Both the position numbers and the translations under genes were made by a program. Source: Mesorhizobium sp. M1B.F.Ca.ET.045.04.1.1 (GTDB lineage Bacteria; Pseudomonadota; Alphaproteobacteria; Rhizobiales; Rhizobiaceae). From it: a DNA stretch of 64,000 nucleotides. Shown here piece by piece: positions 52,107-62,772 of this stretch (position 1 is the stretch's first letter; the number at the start of each line of letters is the position of its first letter). Under the pieces are notes generated by a model, which saw only the letters and a program-made list of their open reading frames with translations, had not been told where the DNA came from and ran no database searches. The stretch lies in NCBI RefSeq assembly GCF_003952465.1, contig NZ_CP034448.1:1860001-1924000 (forward strand), read 5' to 3'.

Positions 52107-55100
52107 AGCTCGGGGTTGAACTCGGCAGCGCGACCGCAGGCAGAGACTTCTTCCTGAATATCGCGCTGCAAGGCTCGTCGGCCCCGCCGTCGGGTCCCGT
52201 AGGGCTTTCTCCGCACAGCAACGGCGATGCTATCCGAAAGGCGCGTGAAGTCCTTGGACTGACAGCGACTGAGATCGTCGCGAGAGCTGGCGGTGGATTC
52301 GATGAGAACTGGCTGCTCGCTGCGGAGGAAGGTGCGCGGGTTGATGCCCGGCAACTGGCTCTTCTTGCGCGCCTGATTGAAGTTGAACCCTCCGACATAA
52401 CGCTCAAAGATGATGAGCGTCCGCCGTATCGAGGGCTTCTTTCGTTTGAGCCGGAAGATGCACTATTGTTCGGCGGGCGCGAACTGGCGACCCGTGATAT
52501 TCTGGGATTGCTGGACCGCCATACGGTTGTGGCGGTGATCGGCGCATCAGGATCCGGCAAGTCGTCTGTAGTGAAGGCGGGCGTGGTTCCGGAACTCCGC
52601 AAGCGCATCGCGCCGGGCTGGCGCGGCCTTGTCATGCGGCCAGGAACGGATCCGCTTCTTGCTCTGGCACGTGCACTTGGCAGCGAGGTCGATCTCGATG
52701 CTGATGAGGATACTCGCATAGTCAGAGCGCGGGAACGTGCTGAAAGCCTCCTCGCCGGTAAAGCGAAGCTCTCAGACTATATCGCGCGTATAGCCGACCT
52801 GCGGGCGCATGGAGCGGTTGCTCCGCGGCTGCTGCTGTTCATTGATCAATGGGAAGAACTCTACACCCAGACTCACAGTGCAGCAGCGAGAAATGCCTTC
52901 CTGGAACATTTGGTGGAAACCTTCCGGTCAGGGCCCCATCGGCTGATCTTTACAATGCGCGCAGACTTCACCGGCCATCTCTTGGAGAGCGACCGCCGCT
53001 TTGCCGATTGTGCAAGCTCGGGTACCATGCTGTTGGCCCGCATGACGCGCGACGAGTTGTCGAGGGCGGTTCGAAAGCCGGCCGAGGCTGTTGGTTTCAC
53101 ACTTGAAGAGAAGCTGGTTGAAGCCATTCTCGACGATGCCGGCGAGGAGCCTGGCGTCCTGGCGCTTGTCGAATTCAGCCTAACCGAACTATGGAAGGAT
53201 CGCGATCAGCAGGCCAAATCCTTGACACTGGCCGCATACGCGACTCTCGGAGGCCTGAAGGGCGCAATAGACCGGCATGCAAATGAGGTCTTTGCCAAAC
53301 TTCAACCGGAACAGCAAAACGCTGCACGCAGAGCTTTGACGCGTCTGGTTCACGTTTCAACGCTGGAGTCCTACACACGTCTGCGCCGTCCCTTGGCCGA
53401 GTTTGATAAGCCGGGTCTGGATGTGATCCAGGCATTGGCTCAAGAGGCGAACCGGCTAGTGGTTATTTCACGCGATGAAAGCCGCCAGCAGGACGTGGCC
53501 GAAGTCGCCCATGAGGCCCTAATCCGCGAATGGGGAAAACTGCACGATTGGGTGGCTGCGGATCCCGCCTTCTTGCAGTGGCAAGAAAGCGTAGAACGTA
53601 GAATGAGGCGCTACGACGAGAAGGGGCAGCGCGACGAAGACTTGTTGCGCGGGACCGATCTCGAGGAGGCCCAGAGCTGGCGTATCACCCGCACCAACGA
53701 CATTCCCGACAAGATCAGCGCCTTTGTCGCAGCGAGCCAAGTTCAAAAAGAAAAGCAAGCCGCGGACGCGGCAAAGGCGACAGAAGACAAAGCTGCGGCT
53801 GCACAACGGTTTAAGAAATGGAGTCTGGCTTTTGCCGCTGTGCTTGGGGCATTCGCAATTGCTCTCGGGATTAGTGCCTTTTCCCTGAATTCGGCTCGGA
53901 CCGATGCCGACTCGAAGGCAAAGGCTGCCCTCGTCAACCAAACGCGTGCCTTCTCGGCGCTTGCACAGCAAGCGCTCTCAGTTGGGCGATCCACGGAGGC
54001 TCTGAAACTCTCGCTGGGGGCTTGGCCTAAGGATGATACCGATAATAAACCGCAGCTTGAGAAAACGATAAGAAGTATGTCTATAGCTAACAGCTATCAG
54101 AAAGTTCCATCTCGTATAATAAAGCTGGGAATTTCCGATGCTGTTCAAATTTCTCGAACCGAAATACTAATAGCGTCTGGGGAAAAAGTATCACTCATGA
54201 ACACAAATACGGATAAATACATTTGGACTGCGGATTTTACTCGGCAGAAGGGTCCGTTTTCCAATCCGCTTTCCTCCGTCGTCATGTCCCTGCTGCCAAA
54301 CGGCGATATTGCGCACTCAATAGCAGGCGATATATCGATCCTGGATAGGGGAACCGGTAAAATCAAATTTCAAAATTTCTCAAGGAACGGTTCGACCGTT
54401 GGGCTTACCCCCGACGGAGATATCTACCGCGTTGGCCTCAATGAGTATGAGCTACTAGATGGCAAAGGTATCGCCCGGATCGGGCTGGTATCTGTCATTG
54501 ATGGCAAAATAGAGAAGGTGCTTCCAATATCAGGACGCAGAGTTGCTTTATTCATAGTCAGCAACTCTTCATCAGAGCCCGATTTTATTGCGGTATTTGA
54601 TGCAATTTCTGGACACAGAATTGGAAATACCTTTTCATCGGAATACTACGGAGATTTGACCCCTTCCGTTCAAATATCGGATAGCGCAATAGCTTTTTAC
54701 TACGACAATCAAATCAGATTTTGGGATTTCACCACTGCCCGGCTGCTCGGCGATCCTGGTGAGATGGCACACGACCGCGATGTCCGAGGTGTGATCAATT
54801 TGTCCAATGGCAACGTCGTGTCTTGGGGCGATGACGGTATCATCAAAGTTTGGGATGGCATCACCGGGAGGCATCTAGGAACAGATATGTCTCAGGATGG
54901 AGGTGTGATTGGGGTAATGCCTCTACCCAGTGGCGGGCTGCTCTCATGGTCGAAACTCGGAACGATGCGGATTTGGGATCTGCGAAAGAGAGCTCAGGTT
55001 GGAAAGGAGATGCATCATCCCGGGCTTATAATCTCCGCATCTGTGACTGCTGATGACCGGATCTTGTCTTGGTCGGCGGACGGCTCCGTTCGACTGTGGG

Positions 55101-56707
55101 ACTTGCAAACCGGTCTAGAGACAAGTCCTCCCATGTATCACGACGGCGCTGTCATCGGGGCCGGGGTTTTCTCCGGCGATCGCGTGATATCCTGGTCTCA
55201 GGATTCAACAATTAGATTCTGGAAGGTCGATGAGGCTCGCGTCCGGCAACTCGAGTCTCAGCATGTCAGGCCAATTAAAGAGATATTGCGGGTTGGTGAA
55301 GGCGCGGTGCTTTCGTGGAGTTCGGACGGTATAATGTGTGTCTGGAACAGCAACGATGGAAATCTAGAAAGGTGTATAAGGTCCGGCGGGGTTTTAAAGT
55401 CCGTAAAGGTGGTCGGCAGTGATTATGTACTGACTTTAGCAGCCAGAAGCGCTGCTGTCTGGAGAATATCGGATGGGATCAAGATCTGGGAATGGATGCC
55501 GGAACGCCCTATTAAAGATGAGATCCTGATGGATGAAAATCGCCTTGCTTTGATATCATCGAATCAAATTAGTATCTTGGATGTCAAAACCGGTAAGCCT
55601 TTGATTGAAAAGGAATTCCGCCCCATGAGGACCGGTGGGCAGGCGGATTCGGATGTCTCATGGGCTGCCAAGGCAATATTATTGCAGAGCGGCTTGATTT
55701 CCATATGGTCAAGGGATTTCGTCGCCATATTTGATGACAGCAGCGGACAACTCCATCCACTACTGGACGTGAAAGATCCTAGTGAAGCAAATGAAATCTT
55801 GAATGTGGTGGAGATCGGCGACGGTCGGCTCTTAGTTGCGGCATCCAACCTTCTTGCCGCCTATGATTGCTCCAATGGAAAAATAATATGGGAGAAAGAC
55901 CCAGGCAACGATGACGATATTGTTTATTCTGGAATTTTTTCCACGGCGATTGCAAAGTTGTCGACGGACCTATTTATGATCTCTGACGGCGGCGATGTTC
56001 AGATTCGAGAGGTGGGTAGTGGCGGTTTAAGGAAGAAGTTTACAAAGGGACTTTCTTTTGGGGACAACTATATGCTCCTCCCGGAATCTGGGGGGCTTTT
56101 AATCTGGGGTGACGATGGCGTTCTTGAGAAATATGATTACCTAAAGGACAGCGTGTCGTGGGTATCAAATCTGGAATCAGAGATTCAAAACGTATTTTTG
56201 CTGGATGAAATCTTATTGGTAAATTTTTCTGACGATACCTGGAATTTCGTTTCCCTCAAAACCGGAAGGCAAATTGGAATTAGGAATCTAGGTTCTCCAG
56301 TAGCTGCGCACGCTCTTTCGAATGACCGGATCGTAACGGCGATCGAAGATAGATTTCAGATTTGGGATGTTTCCACGGCCTCCCAAGTGGGTGGGAACAT
56401 ATTCACCCCAAAGAGATTGAACGAGAAAAGGATTCTATTTTTAAATGACGGCGCCATATTCTTCGGTCCGTATACATTTAACTATGTTAAATTTAAGTAT
56501 GACTCCGGAAATTTGTTTCAAATATCGTGCAAAATGATAGATCGTAACAATAGTGAGGATGTGAAGTACCTGTATTCTGTTGGCGTCGATCTCGCTATAT
56601 GTGAAAACGCGGGTCAAGCACCCTTGCCGGACTGGCGCGTCATTGAGAGAGACCCCATCGAATCTATCTCTGATCAGATGGTATCTGGGCGATTTCGGCA
56701 CGGGTGA
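52067..56707 (+). CDS. STAND NTPase-WD40 protein, expressed by -1 frameshift from 51627
   Basis: The -1 frame encodes 1546 residues after the shift, giving a 1693-residue fusion. In fusion numbering: an XRE-like helix-turn-helix segment at about 201-255 (AIRKAREVLGLTATEIVARA), PYRGLLSFEPEDALLFGGRE at about 267-286, Walker A GASGSGKSS at 306-314, Walker B LLLFIDQWEE at 402-411, a winged/helical arm (DELSRAVRKPAEAVGF), a membrane segment KWSLAFAAVLGAFAIALGIS at about 731-750, then a beta-propeller region. Tryptophans of the WD motifs fall at codons 54722, 54851, 54974, 55097, 55220 and 55343, the last five exactly 41 codons apart. This is the nSTAND1-WD40 architecture of bacterial signalling or conflict ATPases. 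The frame lacks ATG, GTG or TTG before 52466, which is already inside the conserved STAND N-terminus. GC falls markedly in the 3' half, which suggests transfer. Confidence 0.85.
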   Translation, partial: PIGGADSAPSSPSKLGVELGSATAGRDFFLNIALQGSSAPPSGPVGLSPHSNGDAIRKAREVLGLTATEIVARAGGGFDENWLLAAEEGARVDARQLALLARLIEVEPSDITLKDDERPPYRGLLSFEPEDALLFGGRELATRDILGLLDRHTVVAVIGASGSGKSSVVKAGVVPELRKRIAPGWRGLVMRPGTDPLLALARALGSEVDLDADEDTRIVRARERAESLLAGKAKLSDYIARIADLRAHGAVAPRLLLFIDQWEELYTQTHSAAARNAFLEHLVETFRSGPHRLIFTMRADFTGHLLESDRRFADCASSGTMLLARMTRDELSRAVRKPAEAVGFTLEEKLVEAILDDAGEEPGVLALVEFSLTELWKDRDQQAKSLTLAAYATLGGLKGAIDRHANEVFAKLQPEQQNAARRALTRLVHVSTLESYTRLRRPLAEFDKPGLDVIQALAQEANRLVVISRDESRQQDVAEVAHEALIREWGKLHDWVAADPAFLQWQESVERRMRRYDEKGQRDEDLLRGTDLEEAQSWRITRTNDIPDKISAFVAASQVQKEKQAADAAKATEDKAAAAQRFKKWSLAFAAVLGAFAIALGISAFSLNSARTDADSKAKAALVNQTRAFSALAQQALSVGRSTEALKLSLGAWPKDDTDNKPQLEKTIRSMSIANSYQKVPSRIIKLGISDAVQISRTEILIASGEKVSLMNTNTDKYIWTADFTRQKGPFSNPLSSVVMSLLPNGDIAHSIAGDISILDRGTGKIKFQNFSRNGSTVGLTPDGDIYRVGLNEYELLDGKGIARIGLVSVIDGKIEKVLPISGRRVALFIVSNSSSEPDFIAVFDAISGHRIGNTFSSEYYGDLTPSVQISDSAIAFYYDNQIRFWDFTTARLLGDPGEMAHDRDVRGVINLSNGNVVSWGDDGIIKVWDGITGRHLGTDMSQDGGVIGVMPLPSGGLLSWSKLGTMRIWDLRKRAQVGKEMHHPGLIISASVTADDRILSWSADGSVRLWDLQTGLETSPPMYHDGAVIGAGVFSGDRVISWSQDSTIRFWKVDEARVRQLESQHVRPIKEILRVGEGAVLSWSSDGIMCVWNSNDGNLERCIRSGGVLKSVKVVGSDYVLTLAARSAAVWRISDGIKIWEWMPERPIKDEILMDENRLALISSNQISILDVKTGKPLIEKEFRPMRTGGQADSDVSWAAKAILLQSGLISIWSRDFVAIFDDSSGQLHPLLDVKDPSEANEILNVVEIGDGRLLVAASNLLAAYDCSNGKIIWEKDPGNDDDIVYSGIFSTAIAKLSTDLFMISDGGDVQIREVGSGGLRKKFTKGLSFGDNYMLLPESGGLLIWGDDGVLEKYDYLKDSVSWVSNLESEIQNVFLLDEILLVNFSDDTWNFVSLKTGRQIGIRNLGSPVAAHALSNDRIVTAIEDRFQIWDVSTASQVGGNIFTPKRLNEKRILFLNDGAIFFGPYTFNYVKFKYDSGNLFQISCKMIDRNNSEDVKYLYSVGVDLAICENAGQAPLPDWRVIERDPIESISDQMVSGRFRHG

Positions 56708-56813
56708 TGAGACTGCTGCATGTGATGCGCAAACCTATCGACAAGGACAGTTGAATATCCGAGAAGCTGGCTTCGAACGCCTCCGGCGCCCAAAACTGAC
56801 AGCCTGTCCCGAT

Positions 56814-56892
56814 TGGAGAGCCCGACAGGAATCGAACGTGTGGCCTACAGTTTAGAACCCGCGCCTCTATCCTGCGAGCTACGAGACCACCC
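56814..56892 (-). pseudogene. Degenerate tRNA-like sequence (possible tRNA-Arg(UCU) remnant)
   Basis: On the minus strand the segment has a D-arm-like TAGCTCGCAGGATAGAG, an anticodon-region GGTTCTAAAC, a T-arm-like CGTTCGATTCCTG and a terminal TCCA, spanning about 77-79 nt as a tRNA would. The acceptor and anticodon stems do not pair well, so it is probably not functional. It lies just beyond the end of the STAND gene and may mark an integration boundary. Confidence 0.45.
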
Positions 56893-56938
56893 GGCTAGAT
56901 CCGTCGCCCCATCAGCAGCCTTCGCCTGCTGTGAACAC

Positions 56939-58042
56939 CTATTCCACCATGAACCGCGAGCTAAACGGAAGGCTTGCGGCTCCCACCGCCTTGGGCGAGC
57001 GCTCGATGTTGCCGGCGATGGCGGTGATGCCGGGCATGGCCTGCTCCAACTCCCGGCAGATCGCCTTGCACACCGCCTGGGGCGCGTAGGAGGACAGGAC
57101 AACCGAAGCTAGCGGAACGAATTGCTTCAGCGCCCCTATCGACGACTTCATCTGCTCCACCAGCTCGCGTTGCCACGCGGTCTCGGCCTCGCCAAACGAC
57201 GGCCAGTCGGCCCCCCGTTCCCAGAGCTCGGAGGGCGAGCTGCCGCTCCTCCTGATCTCCTCCTCCAGGCGCAGGATGCCGACGTCGAAGCTGACCGCGG
57301 CGGCGGTGTTGTAGATCTGATGGTTGAGGATCAGTCGGCTGTGCAGCCGCGCGCCGAGATAGAAGAACAGATAGTCCGAAAGGTGCTTCGCCACGCCGAA
57401 CATACTCTCGCCGCCTGCGGCGGCGGTGATGTCGTTCTGGACGTAGACCGGGTAGCCGATTTCCCTTTCGACTTCCTCCTGCAAAGCGTCGAACCGTTCA
57501 CGGGCCGCCATGGGGGTCAGCTCGAGTTCCGCCTGGTCGCCGGGCAAGGCGAGGCCGATGCCGGCGATGCGCGAGTGGAGGTGCTGCGGCAGATCGGCAA
57601 TGGCCTTGGCGATAGCGCTCATGAATTGCGGATGGTTGGTGTCCTGCCTGGCCGCCGAGAACGGCAGCACCGTGCGCGAGCGGATCGAGCCGACGAAGTC
57701 GACAAGCACGACCTCGACCTGCCGGTGGCCGACGCTGATGCCGACGGAATACGCACCTTCCGGGTTGAGCGAGATCGGCACCGTCGGCGGCCCGACGCGG
57801 CCGCGTTGGGCCTCGCCCTTGGCGATCAACCCTTCCTGCTCGAGCGAGCGGACGATGACGGACACCGTCTGCGCCGACAGGCCGGTCCGCTCGCCGATCT
57901 CGAGACGGGTGATGCCTTTGCTCTGGAGCAGCAGTGACAGCACGAGGCGCTCGTTGTAGCCGCGCACGCTGACGGCGTTGAGGCCGCTGGCGCGGTCCGC
58001 GATGCGGAGGGGATTGGGCGGCGCAAAGCGCATGTCAGGCAT
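56939..58042 (-). CDS. ROK-family regulator lacking the zinc motif
   Basis: A 367-residue regulator. I take the ATG at 58042 with GAGAGGG upstream; an ATG at 58033 is next. The winged helix reads ITRLEIGERTGLSAQTVSVI with VRSLEQEGLIAKG. The sugar-kinase-like domain is recognisable (GAYSVGISVGHRQVEVVLVD, YPVYVQNDITAAAGGESMFG) but the CxCGxxGCxE zinc motif and the usual GGxGEfGH segment are missing, replaced by YLGARLHSRLILNHQIYN. Sugar sensing may thus differ from canonical ROK repressors. It follows the SGNH hydrolase on the same strand (41-bp gap) and is divergent from the ribose-type ABC operon it probably controls. Confidence 0.87.
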   Translation of the reverse strand: MPDMRFAPPNPLRIADRASGLNAVSVRGYNERLVLSLLLQSKGITRLEIGERTGLSAQTVSVIVRSLEQEGLIAKGEAQRGRVGPPTVPISLNPEGAYSVGISVGHRQVEVVLVDFVGSIRSRTVLPFSAARQDTNHPQFMSAIAKAIADLPQHLHSRIAGIGLALPGDQAELELTPMAARERFDALQEEVEREIGYPVYVQNDITAAAGGESMFGVAKHLSDYLFFYLGARLHSRLILNHQIYNTAAAVSFDVGILRLEEEIRRSGSSPSELWERGADWPSFGEAETAWQRELVEQMKSSIGALKQFVPLASVVLSSYAPQAVCKAICRELEQAMPGITAIAGNIERSPKAVGAASLPFSSRFMVE

Positions 58043-58083
58043 GGTGTGCCCTCTCGCAATCCGTCGTGTCCAATATGCCGCCG

Positions 58084-58734
58084 TCACTTTTCATCCGGCC
58101 ACCCGATTGCTTCGACTTCGCGGGCCAGCGCGCTGCCCAGCAGCGCATGCGCCTGCCTGTTGATGTGGAACCCGTCGAGAGGGTCGCAGGTGGCGACCGA
58201 GCCCGCATCGAAGAAATGCACTTCGAGCGAATCGGCAATTATCTCGAATTCGAGCGCCAGCTTTCGCGATTTCTCCGGCGCACCGGCAAAGATCGACCGC
58301 CATTCCTTGATGTCGTCCAGCATCGGCGGCGGCGAGACGATCATGATCTCGGGCACGCTGCCGCCCGGGCCGGGCTTCAGCTCCTTGATGTCGTAGACAA
58401 GGCAGCCCATGGCCATCGCGACTTCCGAAGCCGGCTGGTTGAAGCGTGCCTTGAGATCGTTGGTGCCCAGCATGATGATGACGAGATCGAGAACGGCGTG
58501 GCTCTGCAGGCAGGGCCTCAGATATGTGCGCCCGTTCTTGTGGGCTCCCTCGATCGGATCGTCGCGCACCGTCGTGCGGCCGCTCAGGCCCTCCTCGATG
58601 ACATGCCAGCCGGCGCCCAGCTCCCTTGCCATGACGCCGGGCCAGCGCTCGGCCGGACCGTAGCGGTCCAGCGGCGTGCCGCCGGGTACCTGCCCGTGCG
58701 TGTTGGAGTCGCCATAGCACAAGACAGATCGCAT
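58084..58734 (-). CDS. SGNH/GDSL-family hydrolase, arylesterase-like
   Basis: A 216-residue hydrolase from the ATG at 58734 with GGAGGAGG upstream. Block I is VLCYGDSNTHGQVPG (Ser nucleophile), block II is EEGLSGRTTVRDDP, block III is IIMLGTNDLKARF (Gly, Asn oxyanion residues), and block V is DPLDGFHINRQAHALLG with the catalytic Asp and His. These enzymes cleave short acyl esters, often acetyl groups on sugars or alcohols. It is first in a leftward pair with the ROK gene and divergent from a sugar ABC importer. A related hydrolase begins at 63796, at the far end of that importer. Confidence 0.92.
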   Translation of the reverse strand: MRSVLCYGDSNTHGQVPGGTPLDRYGPAERWPGVMARELGAGWHVIEEGLSGRTTVRDDPIEGAHKNGRTYLRPCLQSHAVLDLVIIMLGTNDLKARFNQPASEVAMAMGCLVYDIKELKPGPGGSVPEIMIVSPPPMLDDIKEWRSIFAGAPEKSRKLALEFEIIADSLEVHFFDAGSVATCDPLDGFHINRQAHALLGSALAREVEAIGWPDEK

Positions 58735-59127
58735 GCTCCTCCTCCGATGCAGCCAAGGTTCTGATTTGCAGAGGTAATCGGACGAGAGTCGGTCGTCCGC
58801 CACACCGCGACCCTGCCATTTGGCGCAAAGGTAGTGCAAGCGGCGAAAATAATCCATCACTCTGAATAATTATTGACAGCCCGTCGGATCGATGGTTGAA
58901 GTGAGCCTGGGAGGAATGCCCCGAACCTTTTGCGCCGACCGGCTGCCATGACCCATGGCGGCAACGCTGGACCATGTCTCCGGCGGCCCTGGCGCGCGGG
59001 TTGAGCAATGAACTGAAGCAATGCCGGATCGTCCGGCAGGTGCGGCGCTTGGCCATGGCCGGACGCCGATGGGGAAGTCGTGACCCTGGCTCCAGGGTCG
59101 GAGGAGCTTGAGAAGGAGGATGGCTCA
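58735..59127. other. Divergent promoter region between the hydrolase/ROK pair and the sugar ABC operon
   Basis: This 393-bp region holds AATAATTATT (58865-58874), a perfect 10-bp palindrome, and TTGACA (58873-58878), a -35-like hexamer for the rightward operon. The palindrome overlapping the -35 box is a plausible ROK operator. I see no gene here. Confidence 0.45.
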
Positions 59128-60201
59128 GTGAAACGGATTGTACAATCAATCGCAGCGGCGGTGATCGCGACCACCATGTTGTGCAGTCCCTCGTTCGCCG
59201 ACGAGGGGTCCCTGCTGGATGGCGTGACGGCACGTGCCGGCGACAACCCGACGGTCGAGGCCGGGAAGTTCAAGAAAGACGCGCCCTGGGTCATCGGCAT
59301 GAGCCATTTCGGCGTCAATGCCAACACCTGGACCGTGCAGGTCGCGCATGAAGCCGAGGCGGCCGCCGCCAAGGACAAGCGCATCGCCAAGTTCATCCTG
59401 CTCGACGCCGGCTTCGACCAGAAGAAGCAGGTCGCCGACATCGAGGACCTGATCGCGCAGAAGGTCGACGCCATCATCGTCCAGCCGGTCACGTCCACCT
59501 CGGCCGACGCCAGCATCGCCAAGGCGGTTGCTGCCGGAATCCCGGTCATCGTGCACACCGGCCGCATCGAGAGCGACGCCTTCACCACCGAGATCCAGGG
59601 CGGCGCCGAGCATTTCGGCAAGGTGATGGGCGACTTCCTGGTCAAGGATCTTGGCGGCAAGGGCAACATCTGGGTGCTGCGCGGGCTCGCTGGCCATCCG
59701 GAAGACACCAACCGCTACAACGGCCTGCTGCAGGCGCTGAAGGGGACCGACGTCAAGATCATCGCCGAGGAGCATGGCGACTGGCAGTACGACAAGGCCA
59801 AGAAGCTCTGCGAGACGCTCTATCTCAACAACCCCGAGGTCGACGGCATCTGGTCTTCCGGCGCCGACATGACGCGCGCCTGCGTCGACGTCTTCAAGCA
59901 GTTCGGCGCCAAGATCCCGCCGATCACCGGCGAGGGCAACAACGGCTTCTTCGGCCAGTGGATCGCAGACGGCTTCAAGTCGATCTCGGCCGAATACAGC
60001 CCCGCCCAGGGCGCCGCCGGCATCCGCGCCGCCGTGGCCCTGCTCGAAGGCAAGGAGCTGAAGAAGCACTATGACTACAACCCGCCGGGCTGGGATCTCG
60101 AGAAGGTCAAGAAATATTATCGCGATGACCTCTCGGCCAATGTCTGGTGGCCGTCGGAGCTGCCGGAAGACAAGCTCAAGGAGTTCTACGCCAAGAAGTA
60201 A
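59128..60201 (+). CDS. Sugar ABC transporter substrate-binding protein (ribose-type, family 2)
   Basis: A 357-residue binding protein. The GTG at 59128 follows AAGGAGG and opens a signal peptide (IVQSIAAAVIATTMLCSPSF). The mature protein has WVIGMSHFGVNANTWTVQVA, then DIEDLIAQKVDAIIVQPVTS and a C-terminal GEGNNGFFGQWIADGFKSIS, the two-lobed LacI/RbsB-type layout. It feeds the ATPase at 60284 and the permeases at 61810 and 62773. The ligand is a sugar or polyol, identity unknown. Confidence 0.92.
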   Translation: MKRIVQSIAAAVIATTMLCSPSFADEGSLLDGVTARAGDNPTVEAGKFKKDAPWVIGMSHFGVNANTWTVQVAHEAEAAAAKDKRIAKFILLDAGFDQKKQVADIEDLIAQKVDAIIVQPVTSTSADASIAKAVAAGIPVIVHTGRIESDAFTTEIQGGAEHFGKVMGDFLVKDLGGKGNIWVLRGLAGHPEDTNRYNGLLQALKGTDVKIIAEEHGDWQYDKAKKLCETLYLNNPEVDGIWSSGADMTRACVDVFKQFGAKIPPITGEGNNGFFGQWIADGFKSISAEYSPAQGAAGIRAAVALLEGKELKKHYDYNPPGWDLEKVKKYYRDDLSANVWWPSELPEDKLKEFYAKK

Positions 60202-60283
60202 AGGGTGGCGCCATCGTGGCGCGGGCGGCGCTGAGGCTGCCAGCGCCACGGAAAATTCTCCCGGACGCAACGGTGCTTTGGTC

Positions 60284-61809
<1,526 letters not shown>

Positions 61810-61813
<4 letters not shown>

Positions 61814-62772
61814 CAGCCATCAGCAGACGCCTGACGGGCGCGCGGGGATCGCGGCAGGGCATGTGGGTGCTGCCCTTGCTGATCGCGCTGGCGATCGCGC
61901 TCTGGCTGAGCCTCGAGACCGCGCAGTTCCTCAACGGCGAGAATCTGCTCAATCTGGTGCCGCAGGCGATGCCGCTCGTCATCACGGCGGTGGGCCAGAT
62001 GTTCGTCATCCTGCTCGGCGGGCTCGACCTTTCGGTCGGATCGATGATCAGCTTCACGACGGCAGTGCTTGCGCTTGGCGGATCCGGCTGGGTGCTGATC
62101 CCGGCCGTGTTCGTGCTGGCGGCCTTGGTGGGCTTCACCAACGGCTTCATCATCACGCGCTTCAACGTGCATCCGATCATCGCGACGCTGTCGATGCAGT
62201 ACATTTTGCTCGGCATCACGCGGGTGCTGCGGCCGGTGTCCGGCGGCACGGTGCCCGATATCGTCATCAGCGCCGTGGCCGGCTCCTTCCTCGGGGTGCC
62301 CTTGCCGATATTCTGGGGGATATTCACCCTCCTGGTCGCCCGGAAGCTGCTCTACGGCTCGCGCTTCGGACTGCACCTTTTCGCCATCGGCGGCGGCGTG
62401 TCGTCCGGCGTGGAGGATGCGGCGCATAATTTCGGCATCGCCGACAGGCGCAACATCGTGCTTGCCTATGTGATCTGCGCCTGCTTCGCGGCCCTTGCCG
62501 GCGTCTTCCTTGCAGGACGCATCGTCTCCGGCGACCCGAATGTCGGGCTGCTCTTCGAGCTCGACGCGATCACGGCCGTCGCCATCGGCGGCACCCAGCT
62601 TTCCGGCGGCATCGGCAGCCTGCACGGCACGGTGATCGGCGCGCTCGTCATGGCGCTGCTCGCCAACGGGATGAACCTGACGAATGTGTCGCCCTTCATC
62701 CAGACCACCATCAAAGGCGCGATCCTGCTTCTGGTGGTCGCCCTGCAATCGCGCAAGAAGATGGGGCTGTAA
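61810..62772 (+). CDS. Sugar ABC transporter permease (RbsC-type, first subunit)
   Basis: A 320-residue permease of the ribose/branched-chain type. Segments include MWVLPLLIALAIALWLSLET and VFVLAALVGFTNGFIITRFN. The signature GGLDLSVGSMISFTTAVLA and the late GGTQLSGGIGSLHGTVIGAL are characteristic of RbsC-like proteins. Its ATG overlaps the ATPase stop. The second permease follows without a gap. Confidence 0.93.

Noticed and set aside
52466-56707. The TTG at 52466 as the true start of the STAND protein
   Set aside because: Conserved STAND sequence (PYRGLLSFEPEDAL) and an HTH-like segment lie upstream in the same frame, no ribosome site precedes the TTG, and a frameshift signal explains the arrangement better. 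Internal initiation as a minor route is not excluded.
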